Shown: positions 1-8,331 of the stretch, in pieces
How the letters are laid out: every line of letters starts with the position of its first letter
How positions within the stretch are numbered: position 1 is the first letter of the stretch
Source: Rhizobium sp. R711
GTDB lineage: Bacteria > Pseudomonadota > Alphaproteobacteria > Rhizobiales > Rhizobiaceae
NCBI RefSeq assembly: GCF_002211365.1
Contig: NZ_LOKZ01000016.1
Coordinates: 1-64,000, forward strand
DNA: 64,000 bases
Direction of reading: 5' to 3'
The notes under the pieces: model-generated
What the model saw: only the letters and a program-made list of their open reading frames with translations
Told to the model about the DNA's origin: nothing
The model's database searches: none
Made by a program: the position numbers and the translations under genes

Positions 1-269
1 TATATATTCGCTCATGGTTGTTCTCCAACTGATGTTTGGGCCCGGCATCCAGTCGTGAGCCCGTATTTCCATCTTATCGGGGAACAACCACCTTGCTATT
101 CACTACCGTGACCAATCTGGCGCCCAGGGCGGCGGCTCGCTCCCGCGATTACCCCATGTAACGGGCGGAACCCAGCCAGCCAGGTTTGAAAGGCTGGTGG
201 TCGTCCCTCACAATGATGGTGTCGCGGAGTCAGGAGTGGCCTGCTCCATAGCATCACGGAGAGACGACC
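1..269 (+). ncRNA. Candidate IS110 bridge-RNA region upstream of the transposase
   Basis: IS110-group elements are known to carry a structured guide (bridge) RNA in the non-coding end next to the recombinase gene. This stretch has matching structure. GGTTGTTC (16-23) is complementary to GAACAACC (82-89). CCAGCC (176-181) pairs with GGCTGG (192-197) around a 10-nt loop. GGAG-T-CAGG (226-234) pairs with CCTGCTCC (240-247) with one bulge. I could not assign target-binding or donor-binding loops. That it is a bridge RNA is inference from the family. Confidence 0.35.
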
Positions 270-1307
270 ATGAAGCAGTATGGCGGAATCGATGTCTCGT
301 TGGAACACTCAAGTGTGTGCGTTGTGGATGCAGATGGCCGCATCGTGCGTGAAGCAAAAGTACTCAGCGAGCCCGATGCACTGATCGCCTGGTTTGGCGA
401 GCACGACGTGGCCATGGAGCGGATCGGTCTTGAGGCCGGCCCTTTGTCGCAATGGCTTTACGCGGCAATGACAAAGGCGGGTCTGGCGGTCGAACTGATC
501 GAGACGCGGCACGTGCGTGCCGCGTTCAAGACGATGCCGGTGAAGACCGACAAGAAGGATGCGCGAGGCATCGCGCAGTTGATGCGGCTTGGCTGGTTCA
601 GACCGGTCCACTGCAAATCTCTTCCGGCCCAGGAGGTGCGCGCCCTGCTGACCGCCCGCAAGCTCATCCAGGGAAAGCTTCACGACATCGAGATGAGCAT
701 CCGGGGCATACTGCGCGGCTTCGGCCTCAAGGTAGGGCCGACGACGCAGCGCACCTATGCGGCACGTATCCGCGACCTGATTGAAGGACATCCGACCTTG
801 GAGGCGATTGCCGCGTCGTTGTTGAAGGTCCGCGACGCACTTGCAAACGAATTTGCCGGGTTTGAGCGAAAGCTGCGTGCCATGGCCCGGCAGGACGATA
901 ACGCACGGCGGCTGATGACGACGCCCGGCGTTGGCGTCTTGGTGGCGCTGACATTCGCATCGGCGGTTGATGCGCCGGAGCGTTTCCGATCATCACGAGC
1001 GGTGGGGCCGCATTTCGGACTGACGCCGAAGAAGTACCAATCGGGCGAGACCGACTATAGCGGTCGCATCTCGAAGATTGGCGATGTGGGCGTACGAACC
1101 GCGCTCTACGAGGCGGCCAACGTCATCCTCACGCGACCGGTCAAAGGCTCGGATCTCAAAAGCTGGGCACTGGCGGTCGCCAGACGTGCGGGCCCCAGAA
1201 AGGCGCGTGTCGCGCTGGCCCGTAAGCTGGCGGTGGTGTTGCACCATATGCTCAGGGATGGAACCAACTTCATTCCCCACAAGGCTCAGGCAGCCATGGC
1301 CGCCTGA
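270..1307 (+). CDS. IS110-family transposase (DEDD recombinase)
   Basis: This 345-residue protein is full length for the family. The N-terminal RuvC-like domain carries the DEDD set: Asp8 in GGIDVS, Glu55 in GLEAG, and Asp94 and Asp97 in KTDKKDA. The C-terminal Tnp domain begins near residue 216 (TTPGVGVLVAL) and contains QSGE with Ser258, in the position of the family's catalytic serine, followed by GRISKIGD. GGAGAG precedes the ATG at a suitable distance. In this family the enzyme works with a bridge RNA to excise and insert the element through a circular intermediate. No frameshift or stop is seen, so the element may be active. Confidence 0.93.
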   Translation: MKQYGGIDVSLEHSSVCVVDADGRIVREAKVLSEPDALIAWFGEHDVAMERIGLEAGPLSQWLYAAMTKAGLAVELIETRHVRAAFKTMPVKTDKKDARGIAQLMRLGWFRPVHCKSLPAQEVRALLTARKLIQGKLHDIEMSIRGILRGFGLKVGPTTQRTYAARIRDLIEGHPTLEAIAASLLKVRDALANEFAGFERKLRAMARQDDNARRLMTTPGVGVLVALTFASAVDAPERFRSSRAVGPHFGLTPKKYQSGETDYSGRISKIGDVGVRTALYEAANVILTRPVKGSDLKSWALAVARRAGPRKARVALARKLAVVLHHMLRDGTNFIPHKAQAAMAA

Positions 1308-1692
1308 GCCGGAAGGAGACAACAGGACAGGTTTCGGGCGGGCACTGCCATCAGCCCCCCAGAGCAAGATCCCTTCGCCGGGACGAGGGATGGGCTAGGC
1401 CGCAGCTGTGGCAGCAACACTACGTGATTGCGCGTCGCTAGATTGGCCAGCCGGTCCTCAGCAGACCCCATAAAGCAGCGGCCAAGTGCCGACTGCGGAC
1501 AGAAGCAAGCACTCGGCGAGGGATTAAGCTCACAAGGGATTGACTTAAGGCCCGTTACAGAAGCCACAGCTCTGAACGAGAGCCAATCGCACACCGTACT
1601 ATTCGGTGCATTCCCGAACGATCGAAACCGATCGTTAACCATAATCATCAAGGTTGTCTCAACATTCATTACTGATTTGTTGAGCCCCTTTT
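1308..1692. other. Non-coding gap: IS right flank and deacetylase upstream region
   Basis: This 385-bp gap holds no convincing gene. An open frame here that runs into the next gene has no family resemblance. It contains a 6-bp hairpin (1369-1374 with 1386-1391) that may belong to the IS end, and a perfect palindrome at 1617-1636 about 57 bp before the deacetylase start. Confidence 0.5.
1617..1636. promoter_or_regulatory. 20-bp perfect palindrome upstream of deacetylase gene
   Basis: AACGATCG and CGATCGTT are perfect reverse complements separated by AAAC. The site lies 56 bp before the start codon of the polysaccharide deacetylase gene and has the size and symmetry of a dimeric repressor operator. 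No U-tract follows, so a terminator is unlikely. The binding factor is unknown. Confidence 0.4.
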
Positions 1693-2523
1693 ATGCATCG
1701 CCTTGCTGTATTTTCCGGTCTCATCTTGAGCGTGGCCCTGGCCGGCTGCCAATCCACCAAACGGCCTGCGCCCGATAGCACGATCAAAACCTCTTCGATC
1801 GTCGCCCCGGAAGGCCGCCAGATTTCGGAGAGCGACAGTCGCCCGCTCCAAATGTCTCACGAGACCCGTCCGCATCACCTTGCCGGCCGAACACTGACGG
1901 TCGCGTCCATTCATGACCTGCATCTTGAGGACAAAGAAGTCATTCTCAGCTTTGACGACGGTCCAATTCCCGGCCGGACGGATCGCGTTCTCGCGACGCT
2001 GGACCAGTTCGGCGTCAAGGGCGCCTTCATGATGGTCGGCGAAATGGCGGAGTTGCATCCGGAGCTTGCACGCAAGGTTGCGATGGACGGCAACGCGATC
2101 GGCAGCCACACCTACCGGCACGAAAACCTGGCGACGCTGACCTTCGATGTGGCGATGAAGGAGATCACACGGGGAGAAGCTGCCGTGACCAAGGCGACCG
2201 GCGTTGATGTCAACTTCTTCCGCTTTCCATACCTTGCCGACAGCCAAAAGCTGCGCGCTGCCGTTGCAATGCGGGAGATGGTCGTGATGGATGTCGATGT
2301 GGACAGCAGGGATTACTTCACAACATCGCCAGCAGCCGTGACCAAGCGGACGATGGACCTGCTGCATGAGCGGGGCCGCGGTATCATTCTCATGCACGAC
2401 ATCCACAATCGCACGGCGACGATGCTGCCAACACTCCTTTCAAGGCTCGAGGCAGAGGGGTATAAGGTCGTGACGCTGCAGTTCAAGAAGCCGACTGCGC
2501 CCGCCGAGATGGCGTCTCTTTGA
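1693..2523 (+). CDS. Polysaccharide deacetylase family lipoprotein
   Basis: The protein starts with a lipoprotein signal peptide whose lipobox LAGC places the lipidated cysteine at residue 19. A NodB-homology domain follows from about residue 80. Motif 1 is SFDDGP (Asp88, Asp89) and motif 2 is GSHTYRHENL (His139, His143), which together bind the metal. FRFPYL and IILMHDIH are the later motifs. Such enzymes remove acetyl groups from N- or O-acetylated sugars in the periplasm or cell wall. The substrate cannot be read from sequence, and peptidoglycan or exopolysaccharide are both possible. It is a lone gene downstream of an IS element. I see no strong ribosome binding site at this ATG. Confidence 0.85.
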   Translation: MHRLAVFSGLILSVALAGCQSTKRPAPDSTIKTSSIVAPEGRQISESDSRPLQMSHETRPHHLAGRTLTVASIHDLHLEDKEVILSFDDGPIPGRTDRVLATLDQFGVKGAFMMVGEMAELHPELARKVAMDGNAIGSHTYRHENLATLTFDVAMKEITRGEAAVTKATGVDVNFFRFPYLADSQKLRAAVAMREMVVMDVDVDSRDYFTTSPAAVTKRTMDLLHERGRGIILMHDIHNRTATMLPTLLSRLEAEGYKVVTLQFKKPTAPAEMASL

Positions 2524-2618
2524 TGGACTATCGACGCTTGCCCCCCGGTTTCTTTCTGCTAAAACAGGCGCAAAATAAATCATACTTTTGAGCGAAACAC
2601 CGAACGCGAGCCAGCAGC

Positions 2619-3545
2619 ATGTCACCTATTAACCTCGCCATCGTCGGCGTCGGCAAGATCGTCCGCGACCAGCACCTTCCCTCGATCGCCAAGAATCCCG
2701 ACTTCAAGCTCATTGCGACGGCCAGCCGCCATGGCACCGTTGAAGGCATCCCGAGCTTCACGACGATCGATGCGATGCTCGACGCCGTGCCAGCGATCGA
2801 TGCGGTTTCGCTGTGCATGCCGCCGCAATATCGCTACGAAGCAGCACATAAGGCGCTTTCCGCCGGCAAGCATGTGTTCCTCGAAAAGCCTCCGGGCGCG
2901 ACACTCAGCGAAGTTGCCGATCTCGAAAGCCTCGCGGCGAGCAAGGGCGTCTCGCTGTTTGCAAGCTGGCATTCGCGCTATGCGGCCGCCGTTGAAGCCA
3001 CGAAGTCCTTTCTCGCATCGACCACGATCAAGAGCGTTCACGTCATCTGGAAGGAAGACGTTCGCCACTGGCATCCGAACCAGGACTGGATCTGGCAGGC
3101 CGGCGGCCTCGGTGTCTTCGACCCGGGCATCAACGCCCTGTCGATCGTCACCCATATCTTGCCGGAGGCGATCTTCCTGACGGGCGCAACCCTCGAATTC
3201 CCGGAAAATCGGGATGCCCCCATTGCGGCGGATCTGCACTTCAAGAATGCTGACAACGTACCTGTTCATGCCGAATTCGATTGGCGACAGACCGGCAAGC
3301 AGAGCTGGGACATCCTCGCGGAAACCGAAGCCGGGCATGTGGAACTTGCTGAAGGCGGATCCAAGTTGTCGATCAATGGCGAACTGAAGTTCTCCGCCCC
3401 GGAAGAGGAATACCCGGCGCTTTACCGTCGCTTCGCGGAAATTGTCAAAGCCGGCAAGTCCGATGTCGACCTAGCGCCGCTTCGCCACGTCGCCGATGCC
3501 TTCATGCTCGGCAAACGCAAATTCGTCGACGCGTTTCACGATTGA
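2619..3545 (+). CDS. gal: Gfo/Idh/MocA oxidoreductase, probable D-galactose 1-dehydrogenase
   Basis: This 308-residue NAD(P)-dependent sugar dehydrogenase has the Rossmann motif AIVGVGKI at the N terminus and the family lysine in EKPPGATL near residue 90. The stretches SWHSRYA, WKEDVRHWHP and LGVFDPGINALSIVTH resemble, from memory, the Pseudomonas fluorescens galactose dehydrogenase closely along its whole length. That enzyme oxidises D-galactose (and L-arabinose) to the lactone, the first step of the non-phosphorylative (De Ley-Doudoroff) route. No other galactonate genes are nearby, so it looks like a stand-alone gene. Family assignment is firm and substrate assignment is probable. Confidence 0.75.
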   Translation: MSPINLAIVGVGKIVRDQHLPSIAKNPDFKLIATASRHGTVEGIPSFTTIDAMLDAVPAIDAVSLCMPPQYRYEAAHKALSAGKHVFLEKPPGATLSEVADLESLAASKGVSLFASWHSRYAAAVEATKSFLASTTIKSVHVIWKEDVRHWHPNQDWIWQAGGLGVFDPGINALSIVTHILPEAIFLTGATLEFPENRDAPIAADLHFKNADNVPVHAEFDWRQTGKQSWDILAETEAGHVELAEGGSKLSINGELKFSAPEEEYPALYRRFAEIVKAGKSDVDLAPLRHVADAFMLGKRKFVDAFHD

Positions 3546-3605
3546 TACAAACGTGCCGAGCCTCATACTATTGTGAAGTCTCACGGTCTTCAAGGAAGGT
3601 TCGGC

Positions 3606-4151
3606 ATGCGAGACGATCCGGCTTACGGTCTTGGCTTGAAGAATCTAACGGTTTCGCTCGCTGAGCCCAACGCCTTTTGGGAGCGTGCCTATGCCACCGA
3701 AGCGCAGGCCATCGGCCAAGCGCTCGGGGACATGGCAATCGACATTCAGCACGTCGGCAGCACAGCTATTCCCGGCATCAAGGCAAAGCCGATCATCGAC
3801 ATCGTTGTCGGCGTCAAACACTTCGATGACGGTCCGCGCTGCATTCCCGCCATGGAAGCAATCGGTTATGACTATGCCGGCAGCGACATTGTCCTCGACG
3901 ACCACATTTTCGGCCGCGGCATAAAGGATGAGAGCCGCACCCATCTGGTCCATGTCGTGGAGTATCGCGGCGATAACTGGAACCGCATGATCGCCTTTCG
4001 CGACGCTCTGCGCGCCGATGCCCGGCTCGCACGCGCCTACGAGCAACTGAAGGTTGGATTGGCCAGCGAGCATGCGGAGAGGCGCGCGGAATATACGATG
4101 GCAAAGCGGGACTTCATCGACAACGTCCTGATGGCTTCCGGCCTGAACTAG
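3606..4151 (+). CDS. GrpB-family (UPF0157) nucleotidyltransferase-like protein
   Basis: This 181-residue protein has the GrpB signature HVGSTAIPGIKAKPIIDI near residues 47-64, which in this fold corresponds to the GS...D nucleotidyltransferase core. The function of the family is not established. The ATG at 3606 is preferred over an in-frame GTG at 3573 because AAGGAAGG lies five bases before it. The gene ends six bases before the convergent holC stop. Confidence 0.8.
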   Translation: MRDDPAYGLGLKNLTVSLAEPNAFWERAYATEAQAIGQALGDMAIDIQHVGSTAIPGIKAKPIIDIVVGVKHFDDGPRCIPAMEAIGYDYAGSDIVLDDHIFGRGIKDESRTHLVHVVEYRGDNWNRMIAFRDALRADARLARAYEQLKVGLASEHAERRAEYTMAKRDFIDNVLMASGLN

Positions 4152-4157
4152 TCAAAT

Positions 4158-4607
4158 TCAGGCCTTCTTCTCCCATCGCCGTTCGGGCGTCTGCTGCCAG
4201 TATGTCAGGCTGTGCCCCTCGCCTTTCAGCTTCTTCCACTGCGCGCGGGCGCCCTCAAGCTGCTCCTGGTCGTATCCATCGAACATGAAGACAATCCGCT
4301 CGTAAGGATCGACAGCAGGCGGCTCTGCGCCATCGACGATAAATCGCACCGTCGCAGCATTCGCGTTTCCTTCGGAGATCGTGAGGAGAACTGGCTGATT
4401 TTCGGCCAGTTCTCCCTCATCCGTGCCATGCGGCAAGAAACTATCCTCGCGAAATGTCCAGAGATGCTGATCAAGCAAGTCGCGCCGCGCAGCATCCCTC
4501 AACTGCACAGAGACCCGCCAGCCGCGCTCGACGCTTTTTTCGAGCAGCGGCGGCAGGGCATCCTCCAGCTTGGATTCCGTCAGATGATAGAACAGGACTT
4601 CGGTCAT
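4158..4607 (-). CDS. holC: DNA polymerase III chi subunit
   Basis: This 149-residue protein opens with [20 protein letters not shown], typical of the HolC family. It continues with [18 protein letters not shown] and a C-terminal [14 protein letters not shown] segment. Chi links the clamp-loader complex to single-stranded DNA binding protein at the replication fork. Its ATG overlaps the pepA stop (ATGA, 4 bp), so translation is probably coupled. The pepA-holC order is common in proteobacteria. An upstream in-frame ATG at 4667 would lie deep within pepA and is not preferred. Confidence 0.9.
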   Translation of the reverse strand: MTEVLFYHLTESKLEDALPPLLEKSVERGWRVSVQLRDAARRDLLDQHLWTFREDSFLPHGTDEGELAENQPVLLTISEGNANAATVRFIVDGAEPPAVDPYERIVFMFDGYDQEQLEGARAQWKKLKGEGHSLTYWQQTPERRWEKKA

Positions 4608-6097
4608 GACTCGTAATTGTCGCGCACCAACTGGTCGAGCAGCCGTACGCCGTAACCGGATCCCCAAGACTGATTGATCTCATCCTGCGGCGAACCCATG
4701 GCCGTTCCCGCAATGTCGAGATGCGCCCACGGCGTCTCCTGCACGAATCGTTTAAGGAAATGCGCAGCGGTGATCGAACCCGCATGACGGCCGCCGGTGT
4801 TCTTCATGTCGGCGAACTTGCTGTCGATCATCTTGTCGTATTCCTTGCCGAGCGGCATGCGCCAAAGCTTCTCGCTGGTCGTCAGCCCAGCGGCGGCCAG
4901 CTGCTCAGAGAGCTCGTCATCATTCGAGAACAAACCGGCATGGACGTTGCCAAGCGCAACGAGAATGGCACCGGTCAACGTTGCCAGATTGATCATGAAC
5001 TTCGGTTTGAAGCGGTCGTTGCAATACCAGAGCGCATCACAGAGCACGAGACGTCCCTCTGCGTCGGTGTTGATGACCTCGATCGTCTGCCCCGACATCG
5101 AAGTAACGATGTCGCCGGGACGCTGAGCGTTTCCGTCGGGCATGTTCTCAACCAGACCGATGATGCCAACCGCGTTCACCGCCGCCTTGCGGGCAGCGAG
5201 AACATGCATCAGGCCGGTGACGGCCGCGGCACCGCCCATATCGCCCTTCATTTCCTCCATGCCGGCAGCGGGCTTGATCGAGATGCCGCCGGTGTCGAAG
5301 ACGACGCCCTTGCCGATGAAGGCGATTGGGCTTTCCCCGCTCTTGCCGCCCTTCCACTGCATGACCGCCAGCCGCGGAGGCCTAACCGAGCCTTGAGCCA
5401 CACCCAAGAGGGCGCCCATGCCAAGCTTCCGCATGTCCTTCTCGGTGAGGATTTCCACCTCGACGCCAAGCTTTTGCAGGTCGCTTGCCTTGGCGGCAAA
5501 TTCCACCGGACCCAGAACGTTCGGCGGCTCATTCACGAGATCGCGGGCTAAGTTGACGCCTGCTGCAACGGCTTCGGAGACTTTAAGGGCTTCTGCGGCA
5601 TCGGTCGCATTTGCGGTAACGATCGTCACTGCCACCCGTCCATTACGGCTATTGCCCTCCTCGTCCTTCTTCTTGGTCTTGTAAGTGTCGAAGCTGTAGG
5701 CGCGCAAAAGCATTCCAAGCGCAAAATCCGCCGCCTCTTTCGCTCCGACACTGGCACCCGGCGCATCGACGAAGATCACGACCTTTTCGGCTTTCTTGAT
5801 CTTAGACGCGGCAACGCCACCGGCTTTGAGCCAATCATGAGCGGTCAACTCCTCCGGCTTGCCAAGGCCGACAACGATAAGCCGTTCGGCCAGTGAACCC
5901 TCCGGAGCAACAAGATCCAATACAGTCGTCGCCTTGGCGGAGAAGCCCGCGATGTTTGCCGCTCTCGAGATCACCCCAACGGGGTCCGCGACCTTGGCCC
6001 CGGCGGCAAGATCTGCGCCGCCTGTCTGCAGCAGGATCGCGTAGCCACCGGCGATCTCGGCGGAGGTTGCAAATGAAATATCGAACTTGGCTGACAT
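4604..6097 (-). CDS. pepA: Cytosol (leucyl) aminopeptidase, M17 family
   Basis: This 497-residue protein is normal length for the family. The C-terminal catalytic domain has [11 protein letters not shown] with metal ligands Lys263 and Asp268, Asp286 in KGDMGG, and the signature [10 protein letters not shown] with Asp345, Glu347 and Arg349. It removes N-terminal residues from peptides using two metal ions and usually forms hexamers in the cytoplasm. In some bacteria PepA also binds DNA, which cannot be judged here. It is the first gene of a pepA-holC pair and is divergent from the PAP2 gene across a 172-bp gap. Confidence 0.95.
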   Translation of the reverse strand: MSAKFDISFATSAEIAGGYAILLQTGGADLAAGAKVADPVGVISRAANIAGFSAKATTVLDLVAPEGSLAERLIVVGLGKPEELTAHDWLKAGGVAASKIKKAEKVVIFVDAPGASVGAKEAADFALGMLLRAYSFDTYKTKKKDEEGNSRNGRVAVTIVTANATDAAEALKVSEAVAAGVNLARDLVNEPPNVLGPVEFAAKASDLQKLGVEVEILTEKDMRKLGMGALLGVAQGSVRPPRLAVMQWKGGKSGESPIAFIGKGVVFDTGGISIKPAAGMEEMKGDMGGAAAVTGLMHVLAARKAAVNAVGIIGLVENMPDGNAQRPGDIVTSMSGQTIEVINTDAEGRLVLCDALWYCNDRFKPKFMINLATLTGAILVALGNVHAGLFSNDDELSEQLAAAGLTTSEKLWRMPLGKEYDKMIDSKFADMKNTGGRHAGSITAAHFLKRFVQETPWAHLDIAGTAMGSPQDEINQSWGSGYGVRLLDQLVRDNYES

Positions 6098-6269
6098 ATC
6101 TTCTCCAGTGGGATTTTCCTAAATCCGCTCTATCCGATCATTTCGGGTTTCGCCCCCGAAAACAAGCCTTGGGCACTGTGATCTGGCGGCGACTATGAGT
6201 TGAGCCATTAACAGGATGTCATACTTGGTGCATATTCATCCCTGGAAGTCGACTTAACAGGAATTGACA

Positions 6270-7052
6270 ATGATTTCCGCAGCGAGAGCGTCCCGCGAAG
6301 CCTCACTTTGGCGCGCACTTATGCCTAAGAGCCCCGCAGGTCGCGCGTTCGCCGCCGTGTTCTTTATATGGTGGGCGTTGCTTTTCCTGTTTAACGTGTT
6401 TCCGCAGATCGACATCTACGCGTCGACACATTTTTTTGTTCGGCAAACTTGCCAATATAAGGCAGCATTTAACGACAGTTGTGGATATTTCCCTTATCGC
6501 GACGATACCTACCTAGAGCTACTGAGAACATTCTGCTTCCGCCTGCCGTACGCAGTCGCGGCTGTGATGTTGTGGCGACTTGCTGTGTACTACAGTCAGT
6601 ATGGCGCAACCTTCAACATGGAGCATGCGCGCGCGTACAAGGTGGCCTTGGGTTCGCTGATTATCGGCCCCGTGATCCTCACGAATCTCATTCTCAAGAC
6701 ATACTGGGGCAGACCGCGCCCGTCCCAAACGCTGGACTTTGGGGGCCATCTCGATTTCGTGCCGGCGGGCTCCATGGTCGGACGATGCGTATCGAACTGC
6801 TCCTTCATTTCCGGTGAAGCGGCTGGCGCCGGCTGGGTCTTCTGCCTTATCCTGCTGATACCGCAGCCGATGCGTTCGGCACTTGCATTGCCGCTTGCCG
6901 CGATCTCGTTTCTGGCGCCTACCATGCGGGTTGCATTCGGCGCGCACTATCTTTCGGACGTGGTCCTCGGATGGCTTTCGTCCGTTGTGGTGTTCACAGG
7001 TCTTCTTGCCCTTACCGATTCGCAACAGGGCGAAAAAAAAACTGAAATTTGA
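6270..7052 (+). CDS. PAP2-family membrane phosphatase (lipid A phosphatase-like)
   Basis: This 260-residue protein has about six hydrophobic segments. PAP2 motif C1 is present as KTYWGRPRP and motif C3 as RVAFGAHYLSD. Motif C2, normally PSGH, reads ISGE (in CSFISGEAA), so the usual histidine is a glutamate. The position just ahead of lptF-lptG-lptD suggests action on lipid A or another envelope lipid, as with LpxE and LpxF of rhizobia. This is inference. ATG 6270 is chosen over the in-frame TTG at 6264 because AGGA lies seven bases before it. The early part of the gene is more AT-rich than its neighbours. Confidence 0.75.
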   Translation: MISAARASREASLWRALMPKSPAGRAFAAVFFIWWALLFLFNVFPQIDIYASTHFFVRQTCQYKAAFNDSCGYFPYRDDTYLELLRTFCFRLPYAVAAVMLWRLAVYYSQYGATFNMEHARAYKVALGSLIIGPVILTNLILKTYWGRPRPSQTLDFGGHLDFVPAGSMVGRCVSNCSFISGEAAGAGWVFCLILLIPQPMRSALALPLAAISFLAPTMRVAFGAHYLSDVVLGWLSSVVVFTGLLALTDSQQGEKKTEI

Positions 7053-7152
7053 ATGAATTTTCGACACCGGCTTGTCGCAAAAGCGAACCAAAGAGCGTAG
7101 ATGGATTTCGCTGCGTAGCGGCATCGGTTCGCAATGGCGTTCAAGGGCATGA

Positions 7153-8331
7153 ATGAAACTGCTTGAAACATATATACTCCGGCGTGTTGGCCAGATGTTT
7201 CTCGTTGCCCTGTTGCCGGTGCTCGCGATCATTTGGACAACTCAGGTTCTGCAGCGCGTTAATCTGGTGACCGATAGTGGCCAGTCGATGGGATCGTTTG
7301 CCAAGCTGGCAACGTTGATCCTTCCGTCGATCATTCCGATCGTGCTGCCGTTCGCGCTTGTCATCGGCGTCACGCAGACGCTGACGACGATGAACAACGA
7401 TTCGGAACTGACCGTCATCGATGCGGCAGGTGCCAAGCGTGGCATCATTCTGCGCCCGATTCTTATCCTTGCCGCCGTCATCAGCGCCTTTTCGTTTCTG
7501 GTGGACAACGTCGTCGAGCCAAAAGCGAAGACCGGCGTTCGCCAGATGGTGGCAGCTGCCTATGCGGATCTGCTCTCCTCCGTTATTGAGGAGAAGAACT
7601 TCCGCCGTATCGATACTGGACTTTACGTGCAGATATCCGAGCGATTGGCCGGGCGCGTGCTCAAGGGCTTGTTCGTCGTGGACGAGCGCGATCCCGCATT
7701 CGAGCTCATCTACTATGCGCGCGAGGGCGCCGTTGACGAAAAGGGCACCTCACTCATCATGCATGATGGCGAGGTTCACCGCAAAACGCAGACCGGCGAA
7801 GTCTCTGTCATCCGCTTCGATTCTTATTCCTTCGATCTGTCCGATCTGACGCAGAATCGTGGCCAGGCAACGCTTCGTGCATCCGACCGCGAGCTTCCGT
7901 TCCTGCTCAATCCGGACCCGAACGACAAGGACTACATCTCTAAGCCCGGCAGTTATCGCGCCGAATTGCACCGCCGTCTGACGGATTGGGTTCTGCCGAT
8001 GGTGTTTGCCCTGATTTCGCTTGCGATTGCCGGTGATGCGCGCTCCCATCGCGAGGCGCGACTGCATCCGATGGTGGCGGCGCTCATCTTTGCTTTTGCG
8101 ATTCGTTGGGCGTCGTTCTACGCGGCCAATCAGATCGACACGAATCCGGAGTATATCGGCGTACTCTATGCGATTCCCGTCATCACCAGCCTCCTGGCAA
8201 TCGCGTCTCTGTCGCATCACAAGCGCCTGTCGGTCCTCTCCGCAATGAGCGACCGCATCGCCGCAGCTTGGCAGAGATTGCAGACGCGCTTTGGCCGGTC
8301 GGCAGATCCCTCTGCGGGAGGCAGTGCATGA
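7153..8331 (+). CDS. lptF: LPS export ABC transporter permease LptF
   Basis: This 392-residue YjgP/YjgQ-family protein begins MKLLETYILRRVGQMFL. It has two transmembrane segments near the N terminus, a third around residues 100-120, a periplasmic jellyroll-like middle region (about 125-275), and three C-terminal segments. With LptG and the LptB ATPase (not in this window) it extracts lipopolysaccharide from the inner membrane. Its stop overlaps the lptG start (ATGA, 8328-8331), indicating coupled translation and equal stoichiometry. Confidence 0.93.
   Translation: MKLLETYILRRVGQMFLVALLPVLAIIWTTQVLQRVNLVTDSGQSMGSFAKLATLILPSIIPIVLPFALVIGVTQTLTTMNNDSELTVIDAAGAKRGIILRPILILAAVISAFSFLVDNVVEPKAKTGVRQMVAAAYADLLSSVIEEKNFRRIDTGLYVQISERLAGRVLKGLFVVDERDPAFELIYYAREGAVDEKGTSLIMHDGEVHRKTQTGEVSVIRFDSYSFDLSDLTQNRGQATLRASDRELPFLLNPDPNDKDYISKPGSYRAELHRRLTDWVLPMVFALISLAIAGDARSHREARLHPMVAALIFAFAIRWASFYAANQIDTNPEYIGVLYAIPVITSLLAIASLSHHKRLSVLSAMSDRIAAAWQRLQTRFGRSADPSAGGSA

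Larger units (their letters stand above)
1..1440 (+). mobile_element. IS110-family insertion sequence (ends not resolved)
   Basis: An intact IS110-type transposase gene is flanked by non-coding sequence on both sides. Members of this family have no conventional terminal inverted repeats and usually make no target duplication, so the ends cannot be fixed from one copy. The left end may lie at or before the window start, and the right end somewhere in the non-coding stretch after the transposase stop. The boundaries given are rough. Confidence 0.6.

Noticed and set aside
1428..1778. 116-codon open frame between the IS and the deacetylase
   Set aside because: It runs into the deacetylase gene in another frame, has no family resemblance and no good ribosome binding site.
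4721..5551. 276-codon plus-strand frame opposite pepA
   Set aside because: pepA has full family motifs on the other strand; the frame is a high-GC shadow.
6208..6262. TTAACAGGA present twice (6208-6216 and 6254-6262) before the PAP2 gene
   Set aside because: Nine bases is short and the second copy includes the ribosome binding site, so chance is likely.
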